64,000 nt of DNA, taken from Microbacterium limosum (GTDB lineage Bacteria > Actinomycetota > Actinomycetes > Actinomycetales > Microbacteriaceae). A program made the position numbers and the translations under genes. The stretch spans positions 992,001 through 1,056,000 of the forward strand of contig NZ_CP137080.1 in the NCBI RefSeq assembly GCF_036324365.1, in the 5' to 3' direction. This document shows, one piece after another, positions 44,372 to 58,624 of the stretch; position 1 is the stretch's first letter, and each line of letters opens with the position of its first letter. Under the pieces are notes generated by a model. It was not told where the DNA came from, did no database searches, and was given only the letters and a program-made list of their open reading frames with translations.

Positions 44372-46228
44372 TTGCGATTCGTCTGGGCCGTGCTGGCCTT
44401 CGTCATTGCTGCCGTGCTGATCGGTGCGGGCATCGCTCAGCGCACCGTGTTCCTCGGGCCGACCACCGAGGTCGCCGAGATCACCGGGCTCGACGAGCAC
44501 GCCTACACGCTGGTGGACGGCTCGGTGCTCACCAGCCTGCCAGGCTCGCAGACCCTGCGTGCAGAGGGCGAAGACGTGGTCTTCGCCGCGTACGGCCGCA
44601 CCACCGACATGACCGCCTGGCTCGCCGACACGACCTATACCCGGGTCGCGATCGACGAGGGCACGATCGCGACGGAGACCGTGGAGCCCGTGGCCGAGGA
44701 GCCCGACGCGGAAGACGCGTCCCCGGCGCCCGAGGAAGCCGCTCCCGAGGACGGCAGCGCCGCGGACGAGGGCGCCGCTGCGGATGCCCCGGGGCGCAAC
44801 CCGGCCGGTTCCGATCTGTGGCTCGACGAGTTCAGCGACTCGGGCACGCTCACCGTCCGGCTCCAGCTTCCCGAGGACATGAGCGTCCTCGTCGCCTCGG
44901 ATGGCACGCAGCCCGCGCCCGCGCGGATGACCGTCACGTGGCCGATCCAGAACGCCACCCCGTGGGCGGGACCCCTCATCGTGCTCGGCGGTATCGTGAT
45001 GGCCGCCGGCGTCGTGCTGTACTTCCTCGGCATCCGCCACGCCCGGCGTTCGCGTGGGCCGCGACGCAAGGGTCCGCCGCCGCTGCCCGAGACGCAGCCG
45101 ATCGACACGCTTCCCCCCTCGGACGGCAAGGGCTTCGTCGGTTCCACTCCGCCTCGCAGGGCCCTGCAGCGCCGTGCGCTGCACGCCCTGCCCGCCCTCG
45201 TGGTGGCCGGGCTCGTCGTCAGCGGCTGCTCCGCCGAGGCTTGGCCGCAGCTCGGTCCCACGCCGACCCCGAGTCCCACGGCGACGGTCCTCACGACCGA
45301 GGACCAGCAGCAGCCCGTCGTCACCGAGACGCAGGCGCAGCGCATCCTCGCCCGCGTCGCCGAGACGGTGGCGGAGGCGGATGCCGCGGGCGACGCCGAC
45401 CTGGCAGCGACGCGCCTGGACGGCGCCGTCCTCGCCGAGCGCCAGACGAACTACCAGATCCGCAGCAGCGTCAGCGATCACCCCGCGCTCCCCGCGATTC
45501 CGAGCGAGCCGGTGGAGATCGTGCTGCCCGAGGCGAAGAACGGCTGGCCGCGCACGTTCATGACCGTCGTGGCGCCGGCCGAGGGCGAGAGCGCCGCCCC
45601 CTCCATCGCCGTGCTCACGCAGGACGACCCGTGGAGCGAGTACCGCCTGACGTACCTGGCGAGCCTCGCGGCATCCGCCGAGTTCCCTGGCGGCGTCGCG
45701 CCCGCGACGATCGGCGCAGCGCAGGTGCCGCCGGACTCCTCGTTCCTCGTCATCGAGCCGCAGGAGATCGCCGCGGCCTACGCGGACGTGCTCAACAACG
45801 GCGCGGAGAGCGCGTACGCCGACCTGTTCCAGGAGGACGGGGATCAGTTCCGCGTGAAGGTCGCGGAGGACCGTCGCACCCGTCTGGAGCAGTTCAACCA
45901 GACCGGCGCCGAGACCGGGAGCCTCACGTTCTCGTCCGCCGCCGGGGCCTACGAACCCATCGCGCTGGCCACCCTCGAGTCGGGGGCGATCGTCGCGGTG
46001 AGCGTGACCGAGACCGACACGGTGCGCCCCACGAACGAGGACGCGGTCATCCGCCTCGACGGCAATCCCACGGTCCAGGCGCTGGCCGGCACCTCGACGT
46101 CGGCCTCGGGCTTCGAGACGACGTTCTCCGACCAGCTCTTCTTCTACGTCCCCAACCAGGCCGACGGCGGGCAGATCCAGCTGCTCGGCTACGCCTCCAA
46201 CATCCTCAGCGCGGGAGTGATCCAGTGA
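44372..46228 (+). CDS. Large conserved membrane-anchored protein of unknown function
   Basis: The 618-residue protein starts at a TTG at 44372, fixed by GAGGAGGGG 7 nt upstream. Hydrophobic segments lie at about 3-22 (FVWAVLAFVIAAVLIGAGIA), 205-225 (PLIVLGGIVMAAGVVLYFLG) and 270-290 (LPALVVAGLVVSGCSAEAW). The third resembles a lipoprotein-like segment inside the chain. Between them is an acidic extracellular stretch; the last 330 residues look like a folded extracytoplasmic domain. No known family motif is seen. It overlaps the CnoX-like gene by GTGA. Confidence 0.8.
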   Translation: MRFVWAVLAFVIAAVLIGAGIAQRTVFLGPTTEVAEITGLDEHAYTLVDGSVLTSLPGSQTLRAEGEDVVFAAYGRTTDMTAWLADTTYTRVAIDEGTIATETVEPVAEEPDAEDASPAPEEAAPEDGSAADEGAAADAPGRNPAGSDLWLDEFSDSGTLTVRLQLPEDMSVLVASDGTQPAPARMTVTWPIQNATPWAGPLIVLGGIVMAAGVVLYFLGIRHARRSRGPRRKGPPPLPETQPIDTLPPSDGKGFVGSTPPRRALQRRALHALPALVVAGLVVSGCSAEAWPQLGPTPTPSPTATVLTTEDQQQPVVTETQAQRILARVAETVAEADAAGDADLAATRLDGAVLAERQTNYQIRSSVSDHPALPAIPSEPVEIVLPEAKNGWPRTFMTVVAPAEGESAAPSIAVLTQDDPWSEYRLTYLASLAASAEFPGGVAPATIGAAQVPPDSSFLVIEPQEIAAAYADVLNNGAESAYADLFQEDGDQFRVKVAEDRRTRLEQFNQTGAETGSLTFSSAAGAYEPIALATLESGAIVAVSVTETDTVRPTNEDAVIRLDGNPTVQALAGTSTSASGFETTFSDQLFFYVPNQADGGQIQLLGYASNILSAGVIQ

Positions 46229-47199
46229 GCCAGAACGTGACCCCCGGCGCCGTCATGCGCGGTGCCGTCGACCTTTCCTCCCTGCGGAACCGCCCCTCGG
46301 GGTCGGGACCCGCCGCGGAGGCCCCCGGATCGGCCGCCGCGTCTGCCGCGGGCGGTGCGGCATCCGTGCCCTCGCTCGTGATGGACGCGACGGATGAGAC
46401 CTTCGCCGCGGTCTTGGAGCTCTCGCGCACCGTTCCCGTGGTCATCGACCTGTGGGCGGAGTGGTGCGGGCCCTGCAAGCAGCTGAGCCCCGCGCTGGAG
46501 CGCGTCGTCACCGAGCTCGGCGGCCGTATCGTGCTCGTCAAGGTCGACGTCGATGCCAATCCCCAGCTGGCACAGGCCTTCCGCGCCCAGTCGATCCCCA
46601 TGGTGGTCGGTCTCGTCGCCGGTCAGCCCGTGCCCCTGTTCACGGGCGCCGTGCCCGAGGCGCAGATCCGCGAGGTCTTCGCCCAGCTGCTGCAGCTCGC
46701 CGCCCAGAACGGCGTCACCGGAACGGCGCAGCCCGCCGGTGCCCCCGGGGACGCGGGGGCACCGGGGGAGCCGGAGGAACCGCCGCTGCCTCCGCTGCAC
46801 GCCGAGGCGTTCGAGGCGATCGAGGCGGGGGACTACCCGCGGGCGATCTCGGCGTACGAGCGCGCGATCGCGGAGAACCCCGGCGACGCGGACGCCCGCA
46901 CGGGTCTGGCTCAGGTGCGCCTGCTCGAGCGGGTGCAGGACGCCGACCTGCAGGCGGCGCGGGATGCCGCGGCCGCCGAACCGACGGGGATCGACGCACA
47001 GCTGCGGGTCGCCGACCTCGACATCGCCGGCGGGCACGTCGATGACGCGTTCGGGCGCCTCCTCGACCTGTTCGCCCAGCTGGATCCCGAGTCGCGCGCG
47101 CCCGTCCGCGAGCGCCTGCTGGAGCTGTTCGGGCTCGTGGGCGACACCGACCCCCGCGTCATCCGTGCGCGCGGGCGTCTCGCCTCGCTGATGTTCTGA
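46225..47199 (+). CDS. Thioredoxin-TPR protein (CnoX/YbbN-like)
   Basis: The 324-residue cytosolic protein has a disordered start (1-45), a thioredoxin domain with active site WAEWCGPCKQLSP (about residues 76-88), a proline-rich linker, and a C-terminal TPR-like region (AFEAIEAGDYPRAISAYERA). CnoX/YbbN proteins hold unfolded clients and pass them to GroEL. The CxxC is intact, unlike E. coli YbbN, so redox activity is possible. A strong hairpin follows. Confidence 0.87.
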   Translation: MSQNVTPGAVMRGAVDLSSLRNRPSGSGPAAEAPGSAAASAAGGAASVPSLVMDATDETFAAVLELSRTVPVVIDLWAEWCGPCKQLSPALERVVTELGGRIVLVKVDVDANPQLAQAFRAQSIPMVVGLVAGQPVPLFTGAVPEAQIREVFAQLLQLAAQNGVTGTAQPAGAPGDAGAPGEPEEPPLPPLHAEAFEAIEAGDYPRAISAYERAIAENPGDADARTGLAQVRLLERVQDADLQAARDAAAAEPTGIDAQLRVADLDIAGGHVDDAFGRLLDLFAQLDPESRAPVRERLLELFGLVGDTDPRVIRARGRLASLMF

Positions 47200-47205
47200 C
47201 CGGGT

Positions 47206-47237
47206 CGTGCCGCTCCGTCCCGACACGGAGCGGCACG
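47206..47237. terminator. Bidirectional terminator hairpin
   Basis: CGTGCCGCTCCGT (47206-47218) pairs perfectly with ACGGAGCGGCACG (47225-47237), a 13-bp stem with a 6-nt loop. It lies between the convergent stops of the CnoX-like gene and glgB. Confidence 0.8.
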
Positions 47238-47244
47238 GAGGCAT

Positions 47245-49430
47245 TCACTCCGCCGTGGGGTCCGGTGCATCGCCCCGGTGGGCGAGCCACAGCACGCCGA
47301 GCGGCGGAAGCACGAGACTCGCGCGTGCGGGTTCTCCCTCACCACGGTCCTCGGCATACACGACGCCCAAGTTCCCGACGCCGGAGCCGCCGTACTCCGC
47401 GGCATCCGAGTTGAGGATCTCCTCCCACACGCCGGGCTCCGGCATGTCGAGCTCGAAGCCGTGGATCGGCACACCGGAGAAGTTGCACACGACGCCGACG
47501 ATGTTGCCGTGCCAGTCTCGGCGCGCGAAGGCCACGACGCTCGGGTTGTGGTGCGGCCCCCAGATCCGGCTGAATGCGGCGCCGTCGTGGTCGCGCGCCC
47601 AGAGGGCGGACCTTTCCACGTAGACGCGGTTGAGCGTCCCGACGAACGACTGCAGCTGCGCGTGCGCCGGCTGGTCGAGGATCCACCAGTCGAGCGCCCG
47701 CGACTCCGACCACTCGGAGAGCTGGCCGAACTCCTGCCCCATGAACAGCAGCTGCTTGCCCGGATGCGACCACTGGTACGCCAGCAGCAGCCGGGTGTTG
47801 GCGAGCTTCTGCCAGTGGTCTCCCGGCATGCGTGACATGAGCGTGCCCTTGCCGTGCACGACCTCGTCGTGGCTGATGGGGAGCACGTAGTTCTCGCTGA
47901 AGGAGTACACGAAGGTGAAGGTGATCTCTCCCTCGTGGTGAGCCCGGTACATGGGGTCGCGCCCGAGGTACTGCAGGGTGTCGTTCATCCACCCCATGTT
48001 CCATTTGAAGCCGAAACCGAGTCCGCCCTGGTCGGTCGGCGCCGTCACCCCCGGGAAGCTCGTGGACTCCTCGGCGATCATCGCGATGCCGGGGTAGCGC
48101 TTGTAGGCGGTGGCGTTGACCTCCTGCAGGAACGAGATCGCCTCGAGGTTCTCGCGGCCGCCGTGGATGTTCGGCTCCCAGTCGCCTTCCTCCCGGGAGT
48201 AGTCGAGATAGAGGATCGACGCGACGGCGTCCACCCGCAGCCCGTCGACGTGGAACTCCTCCAGCCAGTACAGGGCGTTGGCGACGAGGAAGTTGCGCAC
48301 TTCCCGGCGTCCGTAGTCGAAGATGTACGTCCCCCAGTCGCGGTGCTCGCCGCGGCGCGGATCGGGATGCTCGTAGAGCGCCTCGCCGTCGAAGCGGGCC
48401 AGTGCGAAGGCGTCCTTCGGGAAGTGGCCTGGGACCCAGTCCATGATGACGCCGATGCCGGCCTGGTGGATGCGGTCGATGAGGTACCGCAGATCGTCCG
48501 GCGTGCCGAAGCGGCTGGTCGGCGCGAAGTAGCCCGAGACCTGGTAGCCCCAGGATCCGCCGAACGGGTGCTCGGCGAGGGGCATGAACTCCACGTGTGT
48601 GAACCCGAGGTTCAGGACGTAGTCGATGAGCTCGTCGGCCGCGTCGCGGTAGGACAGGCCGGGACGCCATGACCCGAGGTGCACCTCGTAGATCGACATC
48701 GGCCGATCGGTGGGGCTGGTCTTCGCGCGACGCGCCATCCAGTCGGCGTCCTGCCACCGGTGACGGGCCTTCGTCACCACCGACGCCGTTGCGGGCGGCA
48801 CCTCCGCCGCGCGCGCCATCGGGTCGGCCTTCATGATCCAGTGCCCCGACCGCGTGAGGATCTCGTACTTGTACGTCGAGCCTTCCCCGACCCCGGGCAC
48901 GAAGAGCTCCCACACGCCCGTCGATCCGAGCGACCGCATGGGGTGGCCCTGGCCATCCCAGCCGTTGACGTCGCCCACCAGGCGCACCGCCTGGGCGTTC
49001 GGGGCCCACACCGCGAAAGCGGTTCCGTCGACGCCGTCGATCGTGCGCACGTGCGATCCGAGAACGCGCCACAGCTCCTCGTGGCGGCCCTCGGATATGA
49101 GGTGCAGATCGAGCTCGCCCACCGTGGGGAGGAAGCGATACGGGTCATCCGCGATCCAGTCGGGGCCCTCGTCGTAGGTCGCCTCGATGCGGTACGGCTG
49201 CGGATCGCGCCGGTGCAGGCCCGCCCACACGCCGTGGCGCTCGTGTTCCAGATCCACGCGGGTGCCGTCCGCGAGGAGGGCGGTGACCGTTCTCGCGAGC
49301 GGCCGGCGGACGCGGATGCGCGTGGCCGGCGAGCCGGACGCATCCGTCGCGGGGTGATGACCCAGCACGGAGTGGGGGGAGTAGTGCGACCCCGTCGCGA
49401 CCCGGTCGAGGTCCTCGGTCGAGATGGTGC

Positions 49431-49434
<4 letters not shown>
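47245..49434 (-). CDS. glgB: 1,4-alpha-glucan branching enzyme
   Basis: The 729-residue GH13 enzyme adds alpha-1,6 branches. An N-terminal carbohydrate module is followed by the CBM48 domain (FAVWAPNAQAVRLVGDVNGWDG), then the TIM barrel with nucleophile D402 in GLRVDAVASILYLDY, the acid glutamate in IAEEST, and ISHDEVVHGKGTL. A beta-sandwich ends the protein. The ATG at 49434 overlaps the glgE stop (ATGA), so the two enzymes are coupled, the arrangement of the GlgE pathway. Confidence 0.96.
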
Positions 49435-51518
<2,084 letters not shown>

Positions 51519-51524
51519 AACCCG

Positions 51525-51530
51525 AACCTA
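51525..51530 (-). promoter_or_regulatory. glgE -10 box, leaderless type
   Basis: TAGGTT on the minus strand is followed by 6 nt and the GTG start. Confidence 0.45.
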
Positions 51531-51592
51531 CCGCGCTCAAATGAAGGGCGATACGTGTCGCGTTCCGGGCCTCGATGCGCTATGGGCGACGA

Positions 51593-53689
51593 TCACTCGG
51601 CGCGGAAAAGGCGCATGGATGTGGGGGCCAGCTGCACCACGTCGCCCGGCGCGAAGGCGGTTTCGGGCGCCTCGGGGCGCTCGTCGGACGAGCACCACAG
51701 CGACACGTAGCGGGACACGCCCGCGATCTCGGGAAGCGTGACCCGGGCGGGCTGCTCCGTGCCATGGACCATCAGCAGGATGCGGTTGAACGCCTCGGTC
51801 TCGGGGGTCGACGCCGCGACGTACTGCAGCGTGCGGTGGGCGGGGCTCGTCCACCGCTCGGCCGACATCGTCTCGCCGTTCTCGTCGAACCAGTCCATGA
51901 CCGAGGCGGAGGGAGTGACCCGATCCTGCCGGGCGAAGTGGACCGGTCGTAGCGCGGGATTCTCCCGCCGCACCCGGGTGAGATGGCGCACGTGCTCCAC
52001 CAGGTCGTCCTGCCACGGCTTGTGATCCCAGCGCAGCCAGGTGAGCGGGCTGTCGTGGCAGTATGCGTTGTTGTTGCCGCGCTGGGTGCGACCGAACTCG
52101 TCGCCCGCGGTGAGCATCGGAACCCCCGCGGACAGCAGCAGCGTGCCGAGCAGGTTGCGCATCGCCCGCCGTCGCGTGGCGAGGATCGCCTCGTCGTCGG
52201 TCGGCCCCTCGGCCCCGTGGTTGAAGGATCGGTTCGTGTCCGCGCCGTCGCGGTTCTGCTCGCCGTTGGCGAGGTTGTGCTTGACGTCGTAAGAGACGAG
52301 GTCGTGCAGGGTGAAGCCGTCGTGCGCCGTGACGAAGTTGACGCTCGCGAGGGGACCGCGCTCCTGATCGAAGGTGTTCGAGGAACCGGCAAGGCGGGTG
52401 GCGAAACCCCCGATGCCGACCGGGGAGGTCGAGGCGCGACGGGCGTAGTCGATGTCGCTCAGCCAGAAGTTGCGGACGCGGTCGCGGTAGCGGTCGTTCC
52501 ACTCGCTCCAGCCCGACCCGAAGTTGCCGGTCTGCCAGCCGCCCATTCCCACATCCCAGGGCTCGGCGATCTTCTTGACCCCCGCGAGCGCGGGATCGTC
52601 GACGATGGCCCGCAGCAGCGGATGCTCGGGGGTGAAGTGGTGCTTCTCGTCGCGGCCCAGGGTGGCCGCGAGATCGAGGCGGAATCCGTCGACCTGGACG
52701 TCGTTCGCCCAATAGCGCATCGAGTCGAGCACGAGCCGCGCCGCGGCATCCGTCGACGTGTCGATCGCGTTGCCGCACCCCGTCTCGTCGACGTACGTGC
52801 CGTCGTCGAGCTGCCGGTAGTACGCACGGTTGTCGATGCCGCGAAGGCTCGTGCGCGGGCCGCCGAAGCCCTCCTCGGCGGTGTGGTTGTAGACGACGTC
52901 GAGGATGACCTCCAGGCCCGCCTCATGCAGGAGCTTCACCATGCCCTTGAACTCGCGCAGCACCGCTTCCGGTCCCTCCCGCCGGTTCGCCTCGGTCGCG
53001 TAGGGCGCGTGCGGGGTGAAGAAGTTGAGCGAGTTGTAGCCCCAGTAGTTCGACAGGCCGAGCTGGTGCAGGCGGGGCTCGCTCGCGAACGCGTGGACGG
53101 GAAGGAGCTCGACGGCCGTGACCCCGAGGCGGAGGAGATGATCGATCATCGCCGGATGGGCGAGGCCCGCGTACGTGCCGTGCAGGGCGGGCGGGATGCC
53201 GGGGTGCCGCTTCGTGAGGCCCTTCACGTGACCTTCGTAGATCACGGTGCGATCCAGCGGCGTCTTGGGTTTGGCGACACCGCCCCAATCGAAGGAGCGG
53301 TCCACGACGACGGAGCGCCAGTCACCGCCGCCCGCGGCCCACCCTCCCGAGACCAGACCGCGGGAATACGGCTCGACGAGGAGGGTGCGCGGGTTGAACG
53401 CGTTGCCGGGACCGCTGGGACCGGAAACGCGGATGGCGTAGCGGGCGCCCGGACGAAGACGGGGGGATCGCACCTCCCACACCCCGTGGCCGACGGGAGC
53501 CAGCGGCGCGGTGTCGGTGATCCAGTCCAGATCGGTGTCGTCGAAGAGGACGAGCTCGATCGAGTCCGCCGCCCCCGACCACACGCGCAGTCGGCCGCCC
53601 TCGGCGTCGAGGGTGACCCCGAGATCGTCGAAGGCGGCATCGAGCAGCCCCGGCACGGCGGGCGCAGCGCTCGGACTCGGGCTGACCAT
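51593..53689 (-). CDS. glgX: Glycogen debranching enzyme GlgX
   Basis: The 698-residue isoamylase-type GH13 enzyme cleaves alpha-1,6 branches. It has the CBM48 start (LGVTLDAEGGRLRVWSGAAD), VIYEGHVKGLTKRHPG, VILDVVYNHTAEE, nucleophile region VDGFRLDLAATLGRD, the acid glutamate in KIAEPWDVG, and TAHDGFTLHDLVSYD. The ATG at 53689 lies 7 nt after a TAGGGT -10. It is next to glgE but has its own promoter, separated by 74 nt. Confidence 0.95.
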   Translation of the reverse strand: MVSPSPSAAPAVPGLLDAAFDDLGVTLDAEGGRLRVWSGAADSIELVLFDDTDLDWITDTAPLAPVGHGVWEVRSPRLRPGARYAIRVSGPSGPGNAFNPRTLLVEPYSRGLVSGGWAAGGGDWRSVVVDRSFDWGGVAKPKTPLDRTVIYEGHVKGLTKRHPGIPPALHGTYAGLAHPAMIDHLLRLGVTAVELLPVHAFASEPRLHQLGLSNYWGYNSLNFFTPHAPYATEANRREGPEAVLREFKGMVKLLHEAGLEVILDVVYNHTAEEGFGGPRTSLRGIDNRAYYRQLDDGTYVDETGCGNAIDTSTDAAARLVLDSMRYWANDVQVDGFRLDLAATLGRDEKHHFTPEHPLLRAIVDDPALAGVKKIAEPWDVGMGGWQTGNFGSGWSEWNDRYRDRVRNFWLSDIDYARRASTSPVGIGGFATRLAGSSNTFDQERGPLASVNFVTAHDGFTLHDLVSYDVKHNLANGEQNRDGADTNRSFNHGAEGPTDDEAILATRRRAMRNLLGTLLLSAGVPMLTAGDEFGRTQRGNNNAYCHDSPLTWLRWDHKPWQDDLVEHVRHLTRVRRENPALRPVHFARQDRVTPSASVMDWFDENGETMSAERWTSPAHRTLQYVAASTPETEAFNRILLMVHGTEQPARVTLPEIAGVSRYVSLWCSSDERPEAPETAFAPGDVVQLAPTSMRLFRAE

Positions 53690-53696
53690 GGCGACT

Positions 53697-53702
53697 ACCC
53701 TA
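53697..53702 (-). promoter_or_regulatory. glgX -10 box, leaderless type
   Basis: TAGGGT on the minus strand, 7 nt before the ATG at 53689, with no ribosome binding site. Confidence 0.4.
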
Positions 53703-53766
53703 ATCAGCGCAGGGGTCCAGCACGTTACAGCGGCCCCACGACCACGACGCCCGGAGGAGGGACGCG

Positions 53767-54975
53767 ATGGCCGTCTACCTCGACCACGCCGCGACGACCC
53801 CGCTGCGCGACGAGTCGCGAGAGGCGTGGATCGCGGCATCCGCGACGCTCGGCAACGCGTCGTCGATCCACGGACCCGGCCAGGGGGCACGGCGCCTGCT
53901 CGAGGAGGCCCGGGAGCGGGTCGCGGCCGCGGTGGACTGCGATCCCGTCGAGGTCGTCTTCACCTCGGGGGGCACGGAATCGATCAACACGGCCGTGACC
54001 GGACTGCTGCGGGCGCGTCGCGCGGCCTCCTCCTCGCGGAACGCGATCCTCGTGCCTCGTGCCGAGCACCACGCGACGCTCGACGCGGTCGACTGGCTCG
54101 AGCGCGCCGGCGAGGCCCGCGTCAGCCGGGTCGAAGTGGATGGCGACTCCGTCGTGGATCTCGCGCAGTGGCGCGCCGCCCTCGAGGCGCCCGACGCCGC
54201 GGTGGCGACGATGCTCGCCGCGAACAACGAGACCGGGGCGATGCAGCCGGTCGCCGCGGCATCCGCCCTCGCCGCCGCGGCCGGAGTGCCACTGCACGTC
54301 GACGCGGTCGGGGCCTTCGGGCATGCGCCGCTGTCCTTCGCGGGGCTCCGCGCGGAGTCGGGCGCCCGTGCCGCCGGTCTCGTGGCGATGAGCCTGTCCG
54401 CCCACAAGTTCGGCGGACCGGTGGGCGTGGGCGCGCTCGTGGTCTCCCGCGATGCGGCCCCCGTGCCGCTGCTGCACGGCGGCGGGCAGCAGCGCGGGCT
54501 GCGGGCGGGCACGCAGGATGTCGCGGGGGCCGCCGCACTGGCGGTGGCCGCGGAGCTGGCCGTGGCCGAGCTGGCGCGGGAGGCGGAGCGGCTGGCGAGG
54601 CTGCGGGACCGCCTGCAGGCGGGTCTCGTGGCGGCGATCCCCGAACTGCAGGTCTCCGCGGGCGGCGTCGATCGGCTGCCGGGGCATCTCCACGTGCGGC
54701 TCCCGGGCGCTCAGGGCGACTCGCTGCTGCTGCTGCTGGATGCCGCGGGCGTCGCCGTGTCGACGGGGTCCGCGTGCCAGGCGGGGGTGCCGGAGCCCTC
54801 TCACGTGCTGCGCGCGATGGGCGTCGAGGACGCGGACGCCCGCGGCGCACTGCGGATCACGCTGGGGCGAACGAGCACGCCCGATGACGTCGCGGCGGTG
54901 CTCGGTGCCCTGCCCGGCGCGTACGAGCGGGCGCGCCGGGCGGGGCTGTCTTCGCGGGCTGTCTCCGGGCGCTGA
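53767..54975 (+). CDS. Cysteine desulfurase (NifS/IscS-like)
   Basis: The 402-residue PLP enzyme takes sulfur from cysteine. Motifs: YLDHAATTPLRDESREAW, FTSGGTESINTAV, PLP lysine K214 in SAHKFGGP, and active cysteine C337 in STGSACQAG. It sits 64 nt before mnmA, so it probably feeds sulfur to tRNA 2-thiolation, as in other Gram-positives where a dedicated desulfurase is paired with mnmA. GGAGGAGGGA precedes the ATG. Confidence 0.94.
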   Translation: MAVYLDHAATTPLRDESREAWIAASATLGNASSIHGPGQGARRLLEEARERVAAAVDCDPVEVVFTSGGTESINTAVTGLLRARRAASSSRNAILVPRAEHHATLDAVDWLERAGEARVSRVEVDGDSVVDLAQWRAALEAPDAAVATMLAANNETGAMQPVAAASALAAAAGVPLHVDAVGAFGHAPLSFAGLRAESGARAAGLVAMSLSAHKFGGPVGVGALVVSRDAAPVPLLHGGGQQRGLRAGTQDVAGAAALAVAAELAVAELAREAERLARLRDRLQAGLVAAIPELQVSAGGVDRLPGHLHVRLPGAQGDSLLLLLDAAGVAVSTGSACQAGVPEPSHVLRAMGVEDADARGALRITLGRTSTPDDVAAVLGALPGAYERARRAGLSSRAVSGR

Positions 54976-55027
54976 TGCCGCGCGCTGCGGGCGAGCCGGC
55001 CCCGGAGCCGCCCGCGCGGGCCCCTCG

Positions 55028-55033
55028 TAGACT
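55028..55033 (+). promoter_or_regulatory. mnmA -10 box, leaderless type
   Basis: TAGACT followed by 6 nt and the ATG at 55040. This suggests mnmA can be transcribed apart from the desulfurase gene. Confidence 0.5.
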
Positions 55034-55039
55034 GGGGCG

Positions 55040-56155
55040 ATGCGTGTTCTGGCGGCGATGAGCGGGGGAGTGGACTCCGCGGTGGCGGCCGCGCGCGCGG
55101 TCGACGCCGGGCACGACGTGACGGGCGTGCACCTGGCGCTCTCGCGCGCGGGCGGCACGCTGCGCGCGGGCAGTCGCGGGTGCTGCACGGTGGAGGACGC
55201 GCTCGACGCGCGCCGGGCAGCCGATCGCCTCGGCATCCCGTTCTACGTGTGGGACTTCTCGGAGCGCTTCCGCGACGACGTCGTAGAGGACTTCGTCTCG
55301 GAGTACCGCGCCGGTCGCACCCCGAACCCCTGTATGCGCTGCAACGAGCGGATCAAGTTCGCCGCCGTGCTCGAGAAGGCCCTCGATCTCGGCTTCGACG
55401 CGGTGTGCACGGGGCACTACGCGCTCGTGCGAGAGGGGCGCGACGGGCTCGAGCTCCACCGTGCCCACGACGCGGCGAAGGACCAGTCCTACGTTCTCGG
55501 CGTGCTCACGGCCGGTCAGCTCGCGCACACGCTCTTCCCGCTGGGCGAGACGCCGTCCAAGGCGCTGGTGCGAGCCGAGGCCGAGGCGCGGGGCCTGAGC
55601 GTTGCCAGCAAGCCCGACAGCCACGACATCTGCTTCATCCCCGACGGCGACACGCGGGGGTGGCTCGCCGAGCGCGTGGGCGCCGAGCGCGGCCAGATCC
55701 TCGACCAGAGCGGCGAGGTCGTCGGCGACCACGACGGCGCGCACGCGTTCACCGTCGGTCAGCGGCGCGGACTGCGGCTGGGTGTTCCCGCCGCCGACGG
55801 CAAGCCCCGGTTCGTCCTCGAGGTCAGGCCCGTCTCCAACACGGTCGTGGTCGGGCCGAAGGAGGCCCTCGCCACCTCCGAGATCGCCGGCGCGCGGTTC
55901 AGCTGGGCCGGGGCCCCTGCCCTCGCGGCGGGGGAGGAGTCCGCGTGCGACGTGCAGATCCGCGCGCACGCCGATCCGGTGCCCGCACGGGCCCGGCTGG
56001 TCGACGAACACGACGGCGCGCGCGTCGTCGTACGACCCGACATCCCTCTCGACGGCGTCGCCCCGGGCCAGACGGCCGTGCTGTATCGCGGCACGCGGGT
56101 GCTGGGCCAGTTCACGATCGATCGCACCGTCTCGGCGGCGCCCGTGGGCGTCTGA
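55040..56155 (+). CDS. mnmA: tRNA-specific 2-thiouridylase MnmA
   Basis: The 371-residue enzyme makes s2U34 in glutamate, glutamine and lysine tRNAs. It has the PP-loop [11 protein letters not shown], catalytic cysteines in [12 protein letters not shown] (C98/C101) and HDICFIP (C198), [10 protein letters not shown], and [17 protein letters not shown]. Length is normal. It is paired with a cysteine desulfurase upstream. Confidence 0.96.
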   Translation: MRVLAAMSGGVDSAVAAARAVDAGHDVTGVHLALSRAGGTLRAGSRGCCTVEDALDARRAADRLGIPFYVWDFSERFRDDVVEDFVSEYRAGRTPNPCMRCNERIKFAAVLEKALDLGFDAVCTGHYALVREGRDGLELHRAHDAAKDQSYVLGVLTAGQLAHTLFPLGETPSKALVRAEAEARGLSVASKPDSHDICFIPDGDTRGWLAERVGAERGQILDQSGEVVGDHDGAHAFTVGQRRGLRLGVPAADGKPRFVLEVRPVSNTVVVGPKEALATSEIAGARFSWAGAPALAAGEESACDVQIRAHADPVPARARLVDEHDGARVVVRPDIPLDGVAPGQTAVLYRGTRVLGQFTIDRTVSAAPVGV

Positions 56156-56227
56156 CGGCTTCGCGCAGGCTTCGCGCGGCATCCGCTCGCGCGCCGGCCG
56201 TGCGCCGAGCGCGTCGGAGCCCGAACC

Positions 56228-58576
<2,349 letters not shown>

Positions 58577-58577
58577 A

Positions 58578-58597
58578 CCGACGGCGTCCGCCGTCGG
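58578..58597. terminator. Bidirectional hairpin between ligA and fadD
   Basis: CCGACGGC (58578-58585) pairs perfectly with GCCGTCGG (58590-58597) over a GTCC loop, directly after the ligA stop and before the convergent fadD stop. Confidence 0.65.
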
Positions 58598-58624
58598 CGC
58601 GGCACGGCTCCCAGGGCCGCCCCG

